The notes under the pieces were generated by a model, which was given only the letters and a program-made list of their open reading frames with translations, was not told the origin of the DNA and made no database searches. A stretch of 64,000 nt of DNA from Cloacimonetes bacterium UBA5614 (GTDB lineage Bacteria > Cloacimonadota > Cloacimonadia > Cloacimonadales > Cloacimonadaceae): contig DIKQ01000009.1 of assembly GCA_002424605.1 (NCBI GenBank), positions 1 to 64,000 of the forward strand, in the 5' to 3' direction. The position numbers were made by a program, and so were the translations under genes. This document shows, piece after piece, positions 44,171 to 52,069 of the stretch (positions are counted from its first letter, which is position 1; each line of letters opens with the position of its first letter).

Positions 44171-45109
44171 ATGAAAAAAGCTATTCTTGTAATCACCGTG
44201 TTACTCATGATTGCCGCGGCATCATGGTTATCAGCAATTGATATCTACGGAACTGATAACTCTAACCGCAGTTATGATATTTCTCAGCTCAAAGACCTGC
44301 CACTGGAAAGTTTCCAAACCATCAGGCAAAAAGACGGCAAAGAACTGCTTGAGAACTGGCAGGGCATCAACCTCCGCAAATGGCTTGATGATGATAAGTT
44401 TGGCAGTTACCAGAGCATCCGATTTGAAAGCAGCGACAATTATATGGTTCGCATCCATAAAGCTGAACTTGATACGATGAAGGGTTTTATTGCCCTGCAA
44501 AGAGAAAACGCGTTGCTGGACAGCACCGAAATCAGAGTCATTTTCCCTGCTTACAGGGAGATGTATTGGGTTAGGGGAGTTGCCAGAATCTATCTGGAGG
44601 ATTTCAAACCGGTCCCCCCTCCAGCCCAGATTTTTATCTGGGATTCCCTGGAAAGCAAACTGCAACTTATCTCAAATCCCCCTCCTTTCACTAGAATATC
44701 GGGTTTTACCTTTGATGATATAATGCGAAAAATCTTCAGAATGGACGAAGGTTCCGTAGTAATCGCCAGCAGGGACGGATTGAAATCCCGTCTGGAATAC
44801 CCACGCCATCTCAGAGGTTCAGTATTGGAGAAAACAGCGGATAATGAGCTGAACCTGAAAAGCCCGGTCATCCCTGCCGGGATGTGGCTGAAAGATATTG
44901 TTTATATCCAATGCGGACCTTACGCAGTCCTGAAACATGATTTCATTTACCGCTTAACAGCTCTGGCTAAAACACTTGATTGGCAGGACATCAGCATCAC
45001 AGGCTCTGTCATAAAAGCCGGTGTCAGAAGAGAGGATGTTGCGCTGGAATCCCTTTATTTACCAGGCGCAATTCCTCTTTCTGCGGAAGAATGGATAGAG
45101 CTACCCTGA
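44171..45109 (+). CDS. Secreted protein with two domains resembling the molybdopterin-oxidoreductase fold
   Basis: A 312-residue exported protein (signal MKKAILVITVLLMIAAASWLSA). Residues about 30-145 follow the pattern of the sulfite-oxidase-type molybdopterin-binding domain: ENWQGINLRKWLDD, IRFESSDNYMVRI, IRVIFPAYREMYWVRGVARI. A second, looser copy covers about 165-305. The Cys that would bind cofactor in true enzymes is not seen in the first domain, so it is probably not catalytic. It lies 8 nt after the S component and 4 nt before an ECF ATPase. A periplasmic partner for an ECF transporter is unusual; it may deliver or sense the substrate. Confidence 0.65.
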   Translation: MKKAILVITVLLMIAAASWLSAIDIYGTDNSNRSYDISQLKDLPLESFQTIRQKDGKELLENWQGINLRKWLDDDKFGSYQSIRFESSDNYMVRIHKAELDTMKGFIALQRENALLDSTEIRVIFPAYREMYWVRGVARIYLEDFKPVPPPAQIFIWDSLESKLQLISNPPPFTRISGFTFDDIMRKIFRMDEGSVVIASRDGLKSRLEYPRHLRGSVLEKTADNELNLKSPVIPAGMWLKDIVYIQCGPYAVLKHDFIYRLTALAKTLDWQDISITGSVIKAGVRREDVALESLYLPGAIPLSAEEWIELP

Positions 45110-45113
45110 GCAG

Positions 45114-45761
45114 ATGCTGGAAGTAAGCAACCTTTCCGTCACCTATCAGGATAGCTCAGAACCCATCTTCAGAGACCTGTCTTTTACCCTGCAGAAAGGC
45201 AATGCGTTGTGGCTCAAAGGCTCTAACGGTTCCGGCAAGACCACTCTCCTGCACTCACTTTCCAATATCATACCTCAGGAAATCCCGGCTTTCAGGTCCG
45301 GCGATATCACTCTCAACAACATCAAAATCAATGACCTGCCTCTAAACAGACTGTTGCCAATGCTTTCTATAGCGCTGTCCAATCCCGACTGGGAGCTTTT
45401 TTTTTCCAATCCACTGGATGAGCTTGTTTTCGCTCTGGAAAACATCGGACTCAATCCTGAGGTCATAAAAGCAAGGATAGAATCTGTCAGCTCTGCTTTT
45501 GAGCTACAAGATAAGCTGGACCTTGCATCCCACCAGTTGTCCGAAGGGTGGAAAAAGCTTACTGCTCTGGCGGTTCATGCTGCCATTTGTCCGCAGATAC
45601 TTCTATTGGATGAACCTTTGAACGGACTATCAAGTGCCGGCATCCGCAGAGTCATTGAATGGCTGAAGAGCTATCTGGCCCAAGGCGGTATCCTAATTTG
45701 TGCAGAGCACAATGATGCAGTGAATGAGCTGAATCCAATTTTACTTACAATGAATAAATAG
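45114..45761 (+). CDS. ECF transporter ATPase (EcfA-type), first
   Basis: ABC-type ATP-binding protein of 215 residues powering the ECF module. Walker A is KGSNGSGKTT (about residue 33) and Walker B with the catalytic Glu is ILLLDEPLNGL. The Q-loop region is degenerate (NPDWELFFSNPLDELVF, an ECF-type Q-helix). The signature is LSEGWKK where LSGGQ is usual, a noticeable deviation. The switch His appears as AEHND. It pairs with the second ATPase gene 4 nt downstream, giving a heterodimeric motor. Confidence 0.9.
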   Translation: MLEVSNLSVTYQDSSEPIFRDLSFTLQKGNALWLKGSNGSGKTTLLHSLSNIIPQEIPAFRSGDITLNNIKINDLPLNRLLPMLSIALSNPDWELFFSNPLDELVFALENIGLNPEVIKARIESVSSAFELQDKLDLASHQLSEGWKKLTALAVHAAICPQILLLDEPLNGLSSAGIRRVIEWLKSYLAQGGILICAEHNDAVNELNPILLTMNK

Positions 45762-45765
45762 CTCG

Positions 45766-46428
45766 ATGTCAATATCAATAGACTTTCAACAGGTTTGCTT
45801 TTCATATAGACGCGACAAAGCAGTATTAAACAACCTGAACTTCATCATGCCGGCAGACAAGACTATCCTGCTGACCGGAGAAAACGGAACCGGGAAATCC
45901 ACCCTTGCCTACCTGGCTGCCGGGTTGCTCAAACCCTTATCAGGTAAGGTCGCTTATTATGCAAACGGACAGAAATTGTGCAAAAAGGAGGAAGTTTATC
46001 AGAAGCTTTCCTATTTGCGACAGAAAACTGAGGACAATCTCCTCTGCGCCACGCCTTGGGAAGACCTGGCATTGTGGTTGATACCCCCTGCATATAAAGA
46101 CTCTGAATCGGATTCTGTGATATCGGACAAACTGGTAGAATGGAATCTGGAGGATAAGCAGCACACCCCCCTTTGGGAACTCAGCGCCGGAGAATTGAAA
46201 TGCCTGGCATTTGCCGGGATAGCTCTTCACCCCCACCGCTACTGGATTTTGGACGAACCCCTGTCTTCACTGGATGAGTGTCATATGCAGAGATTGCTAT
46301 CCACACTGAAAGCCAAGCAGGACTTCAGCCGCGGGATGCTGATAATTTCGCATCAAACAGAGCTTTTTAGCGGATTGGCGGATGAGGTTCTCATCCTTGG
46401 ACCCGAAGGTACCCTCAGCACATTATGA
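45766..46428 (+). CDS. ECF transporter ATPase (EcfA-type), second
   Basis: The second ATPase of the module, 220 residues. Walker A GENGTGKST (about residue 37), Q-loop YLRQKTEDNLL, signature LSAGELK, Walker B YWILDEPLSSLDE and switch His in ISHQTE are all present. It overlaps the T-component start by 4 nt (ATGA). The two ATPases are clearly diverged from each other. Confidence 0.9.
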   Translation: MSISIDFQQVCFSYRRDKAVLNNLNFIMPADKTILLTGENGTGKSTLAYLAAGLLKPLSGKVAYYANGQKLCKKEEVYQKLSYLRQKTEDNLLCATPWEDLALWLIPPAYKDSESDSVISDKLVEWNLEDKQHTPLWELSAGELKCLAFAGIALHPHRYWILDEPLSSLDECHMQRLLSTLKAKQDFSRGMLIISHQTELFSGLADEVLILGPEGTLSTL

Positions 46429-47150
46429 AGCTACATCCGCTTTCCAGGATTGTCATTGTGGTGTGTCTTTCGTCGGCTTCAGTTCTTTATCAGAATCTGC
46501 CGGTAATGACGATCGGATTAAGCGTCTGCATTTTGCTGCACCTCGTTTTACCGGTGAAAAGCAACGGCAGGATGTTCAAATTGCTTATCCGGCTGGTACC
46601 CCTAATCTTCAGTATATTTGTCATCCAGTTGGTTTTTAACCGCAATGGCGAAGTAATCCTACCCCTGGGCATTATCAATGTAACGAGGAATGGACTAAAT
46701 ACAGCAATATCCGTCTCCTTGCGTCTGCTGATAATTCTGCTGTCCGGAGCCTGGCTTTGGGAATTGACTCCCCGGCAATTCACACAGGCATTCAGAACAG
46801 CCCGCCTGCCGGAAACTCTCTCCGTTATGATATCCCTCTCTCTGCGTTTCCTGCCAATGATTATGGAAAAAGTCAGGAAAACTGCTCTCCAGCTTCGAAC
46901 TAGAGGTCTGGATATCCGCAAACTATCTCTGCCGGCAAGGTTAGGTCTTTACCGCAAGCTGATAATCCCGGTGCTGGGATGGACATTAAAGGATTTGAAG
47001 TTTTTGGCGGTTGCATTGGATATCCGGGGTTTTAGAAACGGAATCAGGCATACAAATTACGGGGAACAGAAGCTGACAGGAATTGATTATCTGATAATGA
47101 CTGTCTTTATTCTGATGGCGTTTCTGCCATTGGTTTTATTGCAAAGCTGA
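46425..47150 (+). CDS. ECF transporter T component (EcfT)
   Basis: Integral membrane coupling protein of 241 residues that links the ATPases to the S component. Four or more membrane helices; the coupling-helix motifs with Ala-Arg-Gly-like sequences appear as LRTRGLD (about residue 158) and LDIRGFR (about 200), matching EcfT. It is the last gene of the operon and overlaps the end of a convergent phosphoesterase gene by 44 nt. No terminator is seen. Confidence 0.88.
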   Translation: MKLHPLSRIVIVVCLSSASVLYQNLPVMTIGLSVCILLHLVLPVKSNGRMFKLLIRLVPLIFSIFVIQLVFNRNGEVILPLGIINVTRNGLNTAISVSLRLLIILLSGAWLWELTPRQFTQAFRTARLPETLSVMISLSLRFLPMIMEKVRKTALQLRTRGLDIRKLSLPARLGLYRKLIIPVLGWTLKDLKFLAVALDIRGFRNGIRHTNYGEQKLTGIDYLIMTVFILMAFLPLVLLQS

Positions 47151-47928
47151 ATTCATCTATCAATTCGCCTTTGTCATTAAAAGCCTTTACCAGCATTTCT
47201 CCGTTTTCCGGTCTTAGGATGATAAAGCCGTGCGTACGCACATAAACTATGGAAGTATCATTCTCTGTGTCGTTTTTATAAAGCGGATACCCGCCGCCAC
47301 CAAATACCACATAATGAATCCCGTCCTTACCGGAGCGCTCGTAGAAATGATCGTGCCCGGAAAACACCGCTGCGACGGAATACTTCGAAAACAAGGCAGG
47401 AAATAACGTCCTGAATCCTTTCTCATCTCCCCGGGGTCCGGAACTGTAAACAGGATGGTGCATCATGACTGCCACAGTCCTATCCCTGTTCTCTTCCAGA
47501 CGCTCCACCAGCCAGTTATACTGAACTGAGCCGGGAGCAAGTTTCAGGTTGCTATTCAGGATAATCCAGACCACCCCATCCCTGTCAACCGTATAATAGG
47601 TAAGCGAATCCACCTGCGGGAAATACCTGAGAAACATCTCAATATCCTTGTCATGATTACCCAGGGCAGGATAGATTTCCGCCGTTTTTGTCAGGGGACG
47701 GATAACCCGCAGGAACTCCTCAAAATCCTCAGTTCGGTTGCCGTAATTGGTTATATCACCGCTGACGAACACAGTCTCCGGCTGATACTTTATGATATGA
47801 GGAACGATTTCTGCGGTTTTGTTATAAAAGGATTGGGGGTCGCTGAAAAAAGCCGAAACGGAGTATAAGGCAAGCGTATGCGCTATCAGGACAGCAAGAA
47901 TGAGCTTTTCCCTGATGCCGAATCTCAT
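47107..47928 (-). CDS. Membrane-anchored calcineurin-like phosphoesterase
   Basis: A 273-residue protein with an N-terminal hydrophobic segment (KLILAVLIAHTLALYSVSAF), so it is exported or anchored. Metal-binding motifs of the calcineurin superfamily follow: SGDITNYG, ALGNHDKD, MMHHPVY and FSGHDHFYE; an upstream DxH is not clear, so the first metal site may be altered. It resembles purple acid phosphatase-like bacterial enzymes. The start at 47928 overlaps the stop of the uracil-DNA glycosylase gene (ATGA), with GGAGAGG upstream. Substrate unknown. Confidence 0.82.
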   Translation of the reverse strand: MRFGIREKLILAVLIAHTLALYSVSAFFSDPQSFYNKTAEIVPHIIKYQPETVFVSGDITNYGNRTEDFEEFLRVIRPLTKTAEIYPALGNHDKDIEMFLRYFPQVDSLTYYTVDRDGVVWIILNSNLKLAPGSVQYNWLVERLEENRDRTVAVMMHHPVYSSGPRGDEKGFRTLFPALFSKYSVAAVFSGHDHFYERSGKDGIHYVVFGGGGYPLYKNDTENDTSIVYVRTHGFIILRPENGEMLVKAFNDKGELIDEFSFAIKPMAETPSE

Positions 47929-48614
47929 TTGTCCTCTCCGGTTTTCTGTGATTCGTATTCTATCTGGAATTTCTGCAAATCCTCCCAGGCGGGACGCTTC
48001 CAATTGGGATTGCGTAATAGCGCGGAAGGATGGTAAGTGACATAGGCAGGCCTGTCCATAAAAGTATGCGGGTGGTTTCTCAGCTCCTGCATGGACTTGT
48101 TGGTTTCCAGCAATGTCTGGGCAGAAACCAGTCCCAGCATCAGGAAGAGCTTGGGTTGGATGATATCAATCTGTTCTTTCAGATAGGGAAGGCAGGCGAT
48201 GCGTTCTGATTGTTCCGGGTTGCGGTTGTCGGGAGGACGGCACTTGACTATGTTGGCGATGTAAACTTCTTCCCTGGGTATATTGATAGCCAGCAGCATC
48301 TTGTCCAAAAGTTGCCCTGCCTTACCCACAAATGGTCTGCCCTGCAGGTTTTCATCTGCGCCGGGAGCTTCGCCGATTACCATACAGATAGCATCCGGAT
48401 TACCTTCACCATAGACGAAACGGTTGCGTCCTTGCCAGAGCTGGCAGTTTTGGCAATCCTTGTATTGCTCCTGGCGGGCAGCCAGCAGTTCAGCTTTGTC
48501 GGATGCAGTGGGAACCAGTTCTATGCCTGGCTTGGAGGATTGTTTAGCTGTGTATATTTCGTTAATACCCGAATACTTCAGCTGCTCCAGGTATTGTTTT
48601 ATTACTTTCTTCAT
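47925..48614 (-). CDS. Uracil-DNA glycosylase, iron-sulfur type (family 4)
   Basis: Removes uracil from DNA to start base-excision repair. The 229-residue protein has four Cys placed for a 4Fe-4S cluster: Cys54 and Cys57 (CQNC), one in IVKCRPPDNRNP and one in ERIACLPYL. Active-site motif A is GEAPGADENLQGRPFVG and motif B is TYHPSALLRN. The N-terminal 45 residues are an extra helical segment, common in this family. It lies 11 nt after the omega-like gene. Confidence 0.93.
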   Translation of the reverse strand: MKKVIKQYLEQLKYSGINEIYTAKQSSKPGIELVPTASDKAELLAARQEQYKDCQNCQLWQGRNRFVYGEGNPDAICMVIGEAPGADENLQGRPFVGKAGQLLDKMLLAINIPREEVYIANIVKCRPPDNRNPEQSERIACLPYLKEQIDIIQPKLFLMLGLVSAQTLLETNKSMQELRNHPHTFMDRPAYVTYHPSALLRNPNWKRPAWEDLQKFQIEYESQKTGEDK

Positions 48615-48625
48615 TGGGAAAGGAA

Positions 48626-49033
48626 TTAATCGTCGTCGCTGTCTGCACCTTCGTCATCATCAAAATCATCGCCAAAATCGTCATCAGATTCGGTGGGAGT
48701 ATAATCTCCCTGGAATTCTTCTGATATCTCCAGCTCCGGCTCATAATCTTCTTCATCGTCATAGGCGGGTCTTCTGATTCCTGTCTCAAATTCTTCTGAG
48801 GTTATGCCCAGTCTTTCCATTTCGGCTTTGGCTTCTTCGATATCCATGATGAAGTCCGGGATGCTGTTGCCGGCAACGTTATCCATGGCGAATTCAGTAA
48901 TCTTTTTATCGAATTTCTGCTTAACGTAAGTCGGCAGGGAATTGAGCCGGATTACTTCCAGATTGGACAGCAGGCAGAACATATAGTTCATGTTTGTATG
49001 TTCAAGGAAGGTCTCTACTTTTTTATTAATCAT
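48626..49033 (-). CDS. Divergent RNA polymerase omega-like (Rpb6-type) protein with acidic tail
   Basis: A 135-residue protein. Residues 1-60 (NYMFCLLSNLEVIRLNSLP...KKITEFAMDNVAGNSIPD) align by eye with the omega/Rpb6 pattern of helix, N-[RY]Y-like start, and an 'Ax.E.a.g.i' end. The last 50 residues are almost all Asp/Glu. It follows gmk by 67 nt on the same strand, and gmk-rpoZ pairing is a classic gene order, which supports the call. Without a profile search it remains tentative; a plain acidic hypothetical protein is the alternative. Confidence 0.55.
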   Translation of the reverse strand: MINKKVETFLEHTNMNYMFCLLSNLEVIRLNSLPTYVKQKFDKKITEFAMDNVAGNSIPDFIMDIEEAKAEMERLGITSEEFETGIRRPAYDDEEDYEPELEISEEFQGDYTPTESDDDFGDDFDDDEGADSDDD

Positions 49034-49100
49034 TTTCTGCTCCTCAAAAGCGTTGCGGACTGGTCGGTCCGGAGTGTCTTATTTCTTTCACTATTATATC

Positions 49101-49712
49101 TTAACCCAGAAACTCTGTTTCCGGCTGCGTATATCTGTCAACCCTATTTTCTTCCGCCCTGATTATGGAACGGATGTCGGCAACCGCATCTTCCAGTCTG
49201 TCATTGATTACCAGGTAGTTGTAAAGACCTATCTGGGTGATTTCATGCCGGGCTATCTGCAGCCGTTTTTCTATCTCTTCCGCCGAGTCAGTATTACGGT
49301 TTATCAGTCTTTCCTTCAGGACTTCCAGGGTCGGTGGCAAAATGAATATCTTGACATAAGGAATCCCCGTACAGCTGATTTGAGCAGCGCCCTGGACTTC
49401 AATGTCCATGATTACGTGCTTGCCATGCTCCAGGCGGCCCAGGATATAGCTGATGGAAGTGCCATAATAGTTTCCGGAAAACTCGGCATATTCCAGAAAG
49501 TCCCCGGCTTTGATTCTTTCCCTGAATTCCGGCTCTGAGACAAAGTGGTAGTGCACTCCGTTTTTCTCTTCTCCACGCGGGTTCCGGGTGGTGTAGGAGA
49601 CTGAGTACTCGATATTGTCCGTCTGAGCCATTATCTCATTCAGGATAGTGCTCTTTCCTCCCCCGGAAGGAGAGGACAGGATTATCAGGAAAGGTCTCTT
49701 GTTAAAAGCCAT
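49101..49712 (-). CDS. gmk: Guanylate kinase
   Basis: Phosphorylates GMP to GDP. The 203-residue protein shows the P-loop SSPSGGGKST (residues about 13-22), the GMP-binding TTRNPRGEEKNGVHYHF and the lid region with IVVN-like LVINDRLEDA. All expected elements are present. It heads the minus-strand run gmk, omega-like, uracil-DNA glycosylase, phosphoesterase. Confidence 0.96.
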   Translation of the reverse strand: MAFNKRPFLIILSSPSGGGKSTILNEIMAQTDNIEYSVSYTTRNPRGEEKNGVHYHFVSEPEFRERIKAGDFLEYAEFSGNYYGTSISYILGRLEHGKHVIMDIEVQGAAQISCTGIPYVKIFILPPTLEVLKERLINRNTDSAEEIEKRLQIARHEITQIGLYNYLVINDRLEDAVADIRSIIRAEENRVDRYTQPETEFLG

Positions 49713-49756
49713 TCAAACAATCTGACTGTTTATCACAAAGGATACTGCAAGGTCTG

Positions 49757-50137
49757 CTATGCTTCTACTATTTTCTTGTATTCAGCGGCGGACAGCAGGT
49801 TTTCCAGTTCGTCCATATTGCTGAGCTTAATCTTTATCAGCCAGCCTTCATCATAAGGGGACTTGTTGATAAGGTCGGGAGTATCTTCCAGGTCAGAATT
49901 CCTGGCTTCCACTTTACCGCTTACGGGGCTATTGATATCTTCCACGGCTTTCACGGCTTCAATGCTCCCGCAGGGTTCACCTGAAGAAACTTTTTTGCCT
50001 ACATCAGGCAGTTCCACATAAACGATGTCGCCCAGTTCATGCTGTGCAAAATCAGTGATACCCATAAAGGCTTCGTCGCCGTCAACCCTTATCCACTCGT
50101 GAGACTCTGTGTAGTATAATTCGTCAGGAATTAGCAT
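49757..50137 (-). CDS. gcvH: Glycine cleavage system H protein
   Basis: Lipoyl carrier of the glycine cleavage complex. The 126-residue protein has the lipoylated Lys63 in IEAVKAVED and the full H-protein fold (YYTESHEW start, GDIVYVELPDVG). Two ATGs are adjacent; the second (50137) is better spaced from GGAGG. The P and T proteins are not in the window. Partial lipoyl-domain overlap with the E2 of this window suggests shared lipoylation enzymes. Confidence 0.94.
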   Translation of the reverse strand: MLIPDELYYTESHEWIRVDGDEAFMGITDFAQHELGDIVYVELPDVGKKVSSGEPCGSIEAVKAVEDINSPVSGKVEARNSDLEDTPDLINKSPYDEGWLIKIKLSNMDELENLLSAAEYKKIVEA

Positions 50138-50223
50138 CATATCCTCCAGCTAACTAATATATAATGATATTTGGTTCAAAGCTTTAATCCCTGCTTTTTA
50201 TGTCAAGTAGATTACAATGAATC

Positions 50224-50252
50224 AAAAAAGGCACAGCCTTGATGACTGTGCC
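50224..50252 (-). terminator. Rho-independent terminator of the 50277-51821 gene
   Basis: Read on the minus strand: GGCACAG stem pairing with CTGTGCC (50246-50252 with 50230-50236) followed by six T (50229-50224). A decayed copy of this hairpin lies at 53608-53632. Confidence 0.85.
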
Positions 50253-50276
50253 CTGTACAAGGTTTATCTATTTGAT

Positions 50277-51821
50277 TCACTTTAACAATAGCATTTTTTG
50301 GGTAATTGGCTTTCCGTCCACATTGAGTCTGAAGAAATAAACACCTGATGATACTCTTTTCCCGTTATCGTCGTCAGAATTCCAGATAAAGTTATATATT
50401 CCCCTATCCTTTGTCTCTTTCACTAGATGCTTTACTGCCTGCCCTTTTGTGTTGTAAACGACCAGCTCACACTTCGAGGTCTTCGGGATAGAGAAAGACA
50501 CTGTCGTTGAGGAATTAAAGGGATTGGGATAGGCACTTACATCTAAAATGGGTTTAGGTAATACACTATCATCAAGCGATGTACCGTTCGGGAGCAATTT
50601 TACTACAGTTAAGCCATAATTTCCCCAATCACAACCAAACGCATGTATTAGCGTACTATCAGGAAGGATGGCGATACAGTCAGTAGGTGGGGATGGGTAA
50701 TAATTCTCAGCAAAATATGGGTATGGTTGCCAACTCCAGTCCCAATTATTCTGTCCAGATAAGGAATAATCAGAAATGTGAATATTTTGACCAGTTATTC
50801 CCGGACCTCCATCTCCATATGATCCTGCCAAGTAAATCCCTTGACTATATCCTATCATAGAATCATAAAAACCAAAACATTCTCCGATTGTCATCTGTAT
50901 TGTATAAAGACTATCTATTCCCGTAGAGGTTATCTGATAGATGCTGTAATGATTAAAAAGTTGATTGTTGAAAGCCTGATAACCAAAAACAATCTCATTA
51001 GTTTCAGAAATTTTAGTTATAGGAACGGGCATTTGAAGTGTCCGATAGTTTGTATCCCTTCGCCAGATAACAGTGCCATTCCAATCAGTTTTTACTACGC
51101 TGGCTCCGCGATTAGTAAACTCACATGTAACCACTGGCATGCCATCAATGTCTAACTCCAAGTCAAAAGCCTTAGCTCTCCAATCAAAACCGGGAAGCCA
51201 GGTAGAAATTGAGTCTGGGGGGATACTACTTATACTCAAGGTATCTCCCTGCGCACTCAAGCGAAGAAAAAAAGCATTTGTATGATATGTGGGTATATGC
51301 ACACCTTTTTGTCCTATGGCAAATATATCATTATTAGGTAATCTGCAAGCTGCGCTCAGTTCACAATAAGGCATTGTAATATCCTGCAGTGAGGAATTGC
51401 CTTGAGGATCAATCCACCCCAATCTATTATAGATTATACCTTGTTCATAGTGAAAATTGTTGATAATAAAATTGACCCTACCATCCGGTTCCTGATCAAT
51501 GCCAATTATTGTTGTCGGATAGTTCCAGGATAAAAAGTTTCCACTCCACCATTGCCATTCGCAGTTGCCGTCATCATCAAGTTTGATTGCACCACTATCT
51601 TTATTTTCATAAGGGTCCAGAGGATCTCCCCAATGAGCTAAACAATCACCCAGAATTATAATACCCCCATCTGGACAAGGGAAAATCTGCTTAGGTGTAT
51701 ACAGATATTCATATAAGCTTGGATATGGCATGTTAATGGATATATTCCTTATATAGCTGTCCAAGGCAAATAAAGAGACTATGATAAAAGTGAACATAAG
51801 TAAGAATATCTTTGTTTTCAA
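50277..51821 (-). CDS. Secreted protein with type IX-type C-terminal sorting domain
   Basis: A 514-residue exported protein with a signal peptide (MKTKIFLLMFTFIIVSLFA) and a long beta-rich body with propeller-like repeats (GGIIILGDCL, DIFAIGQKG, VTCEFTN). The last 75 residues start AYPNPFNSSTTVSFSIP and end with QKMLLLK, the FlgD-like sorting domain. TTG at 51821 is chosen because GGAGG lies 5 nt upstream. AT-rich with many ATA, AGA and TTA codons, unlike its neighbours. Its 3' end and terminator recur in degraded form at 53573-53700. Function unknown. Confidence 0.8.
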   Translation of the reverse strand: MKTKIFLLMFTFIIVSLFALDSYIRNISINMPYPSLYEYLYTPKQIFPCPDGGIIILGDCLAHWGDPLDPYENKDSGAIKLDDDGNCEWQWWSGNFLSWNYPTTIIGIDQEPDGRVNFIINNFHYEQGIIYNRLGWIDPQGNSSLQDITMPYCELSAACRLPNNDIFAIGQKGVHIPTYHTNAFFLRLSAQGDTLSISSIPPDSISTWLPGFDWRAKAFDLELDIDGMPVVTCEFTNRGASVVKTDWNGTVIWRRDTNYRTLQMPVPITKISETNEIVFGYQAFNNQLFNHYSIYQITSTGIDSLYTIQMTIGECFGFYDSMIGYSQGIYLAGSYGDGGPGITGQNIHISDYSLSGQNNWDWSWQPYPYFAENYYPSPPTDCIAILPDSTLIHAFGCDWGNYGLTVVKLLPNGTSLDDSVLPKPILDVSAYPNPFNSSTTVSFSIPKTSKCELVVYNTKGQAVKHLVKETKDRGIYNFIWNSDDDNGKRVSSGVYFFRLNVDGKPITQKMLLLK

Positions 51822-51869
51822 GCTTTCCTCCATTCGGACCCGTACATGGATTAATTCTTTCAATTTTAT

Positions 51870-51897
51870 CTAATATTTTATCTGTATCTCCTGTCAA
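51870..51897 (-). promoter_or_regulatory. Possible promoter for the 50277-51821 gene
   Basis: On the minus strand TTGACA (51897-51892), a 16-nt spacer and TATTAG (51875-51870). The start would be about 40 nt upstream of the coding start. Confidence 0.4.
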
Positions 51898-52069
51898 TGA
51901 ATGAATCCGGTTATGCTAATTTTCTTTTTAGGTGTTTCATTATTGTTCAACCTCAATTGCTGTAATAACTGACTATTAATAGTAAAGGTGCTATCTATCG
52001 TAGATAATAGGGAGCATATCCAAATACATGAGACGATTACAAAAAAGTAATTTCTTCATTTGTCACTCC

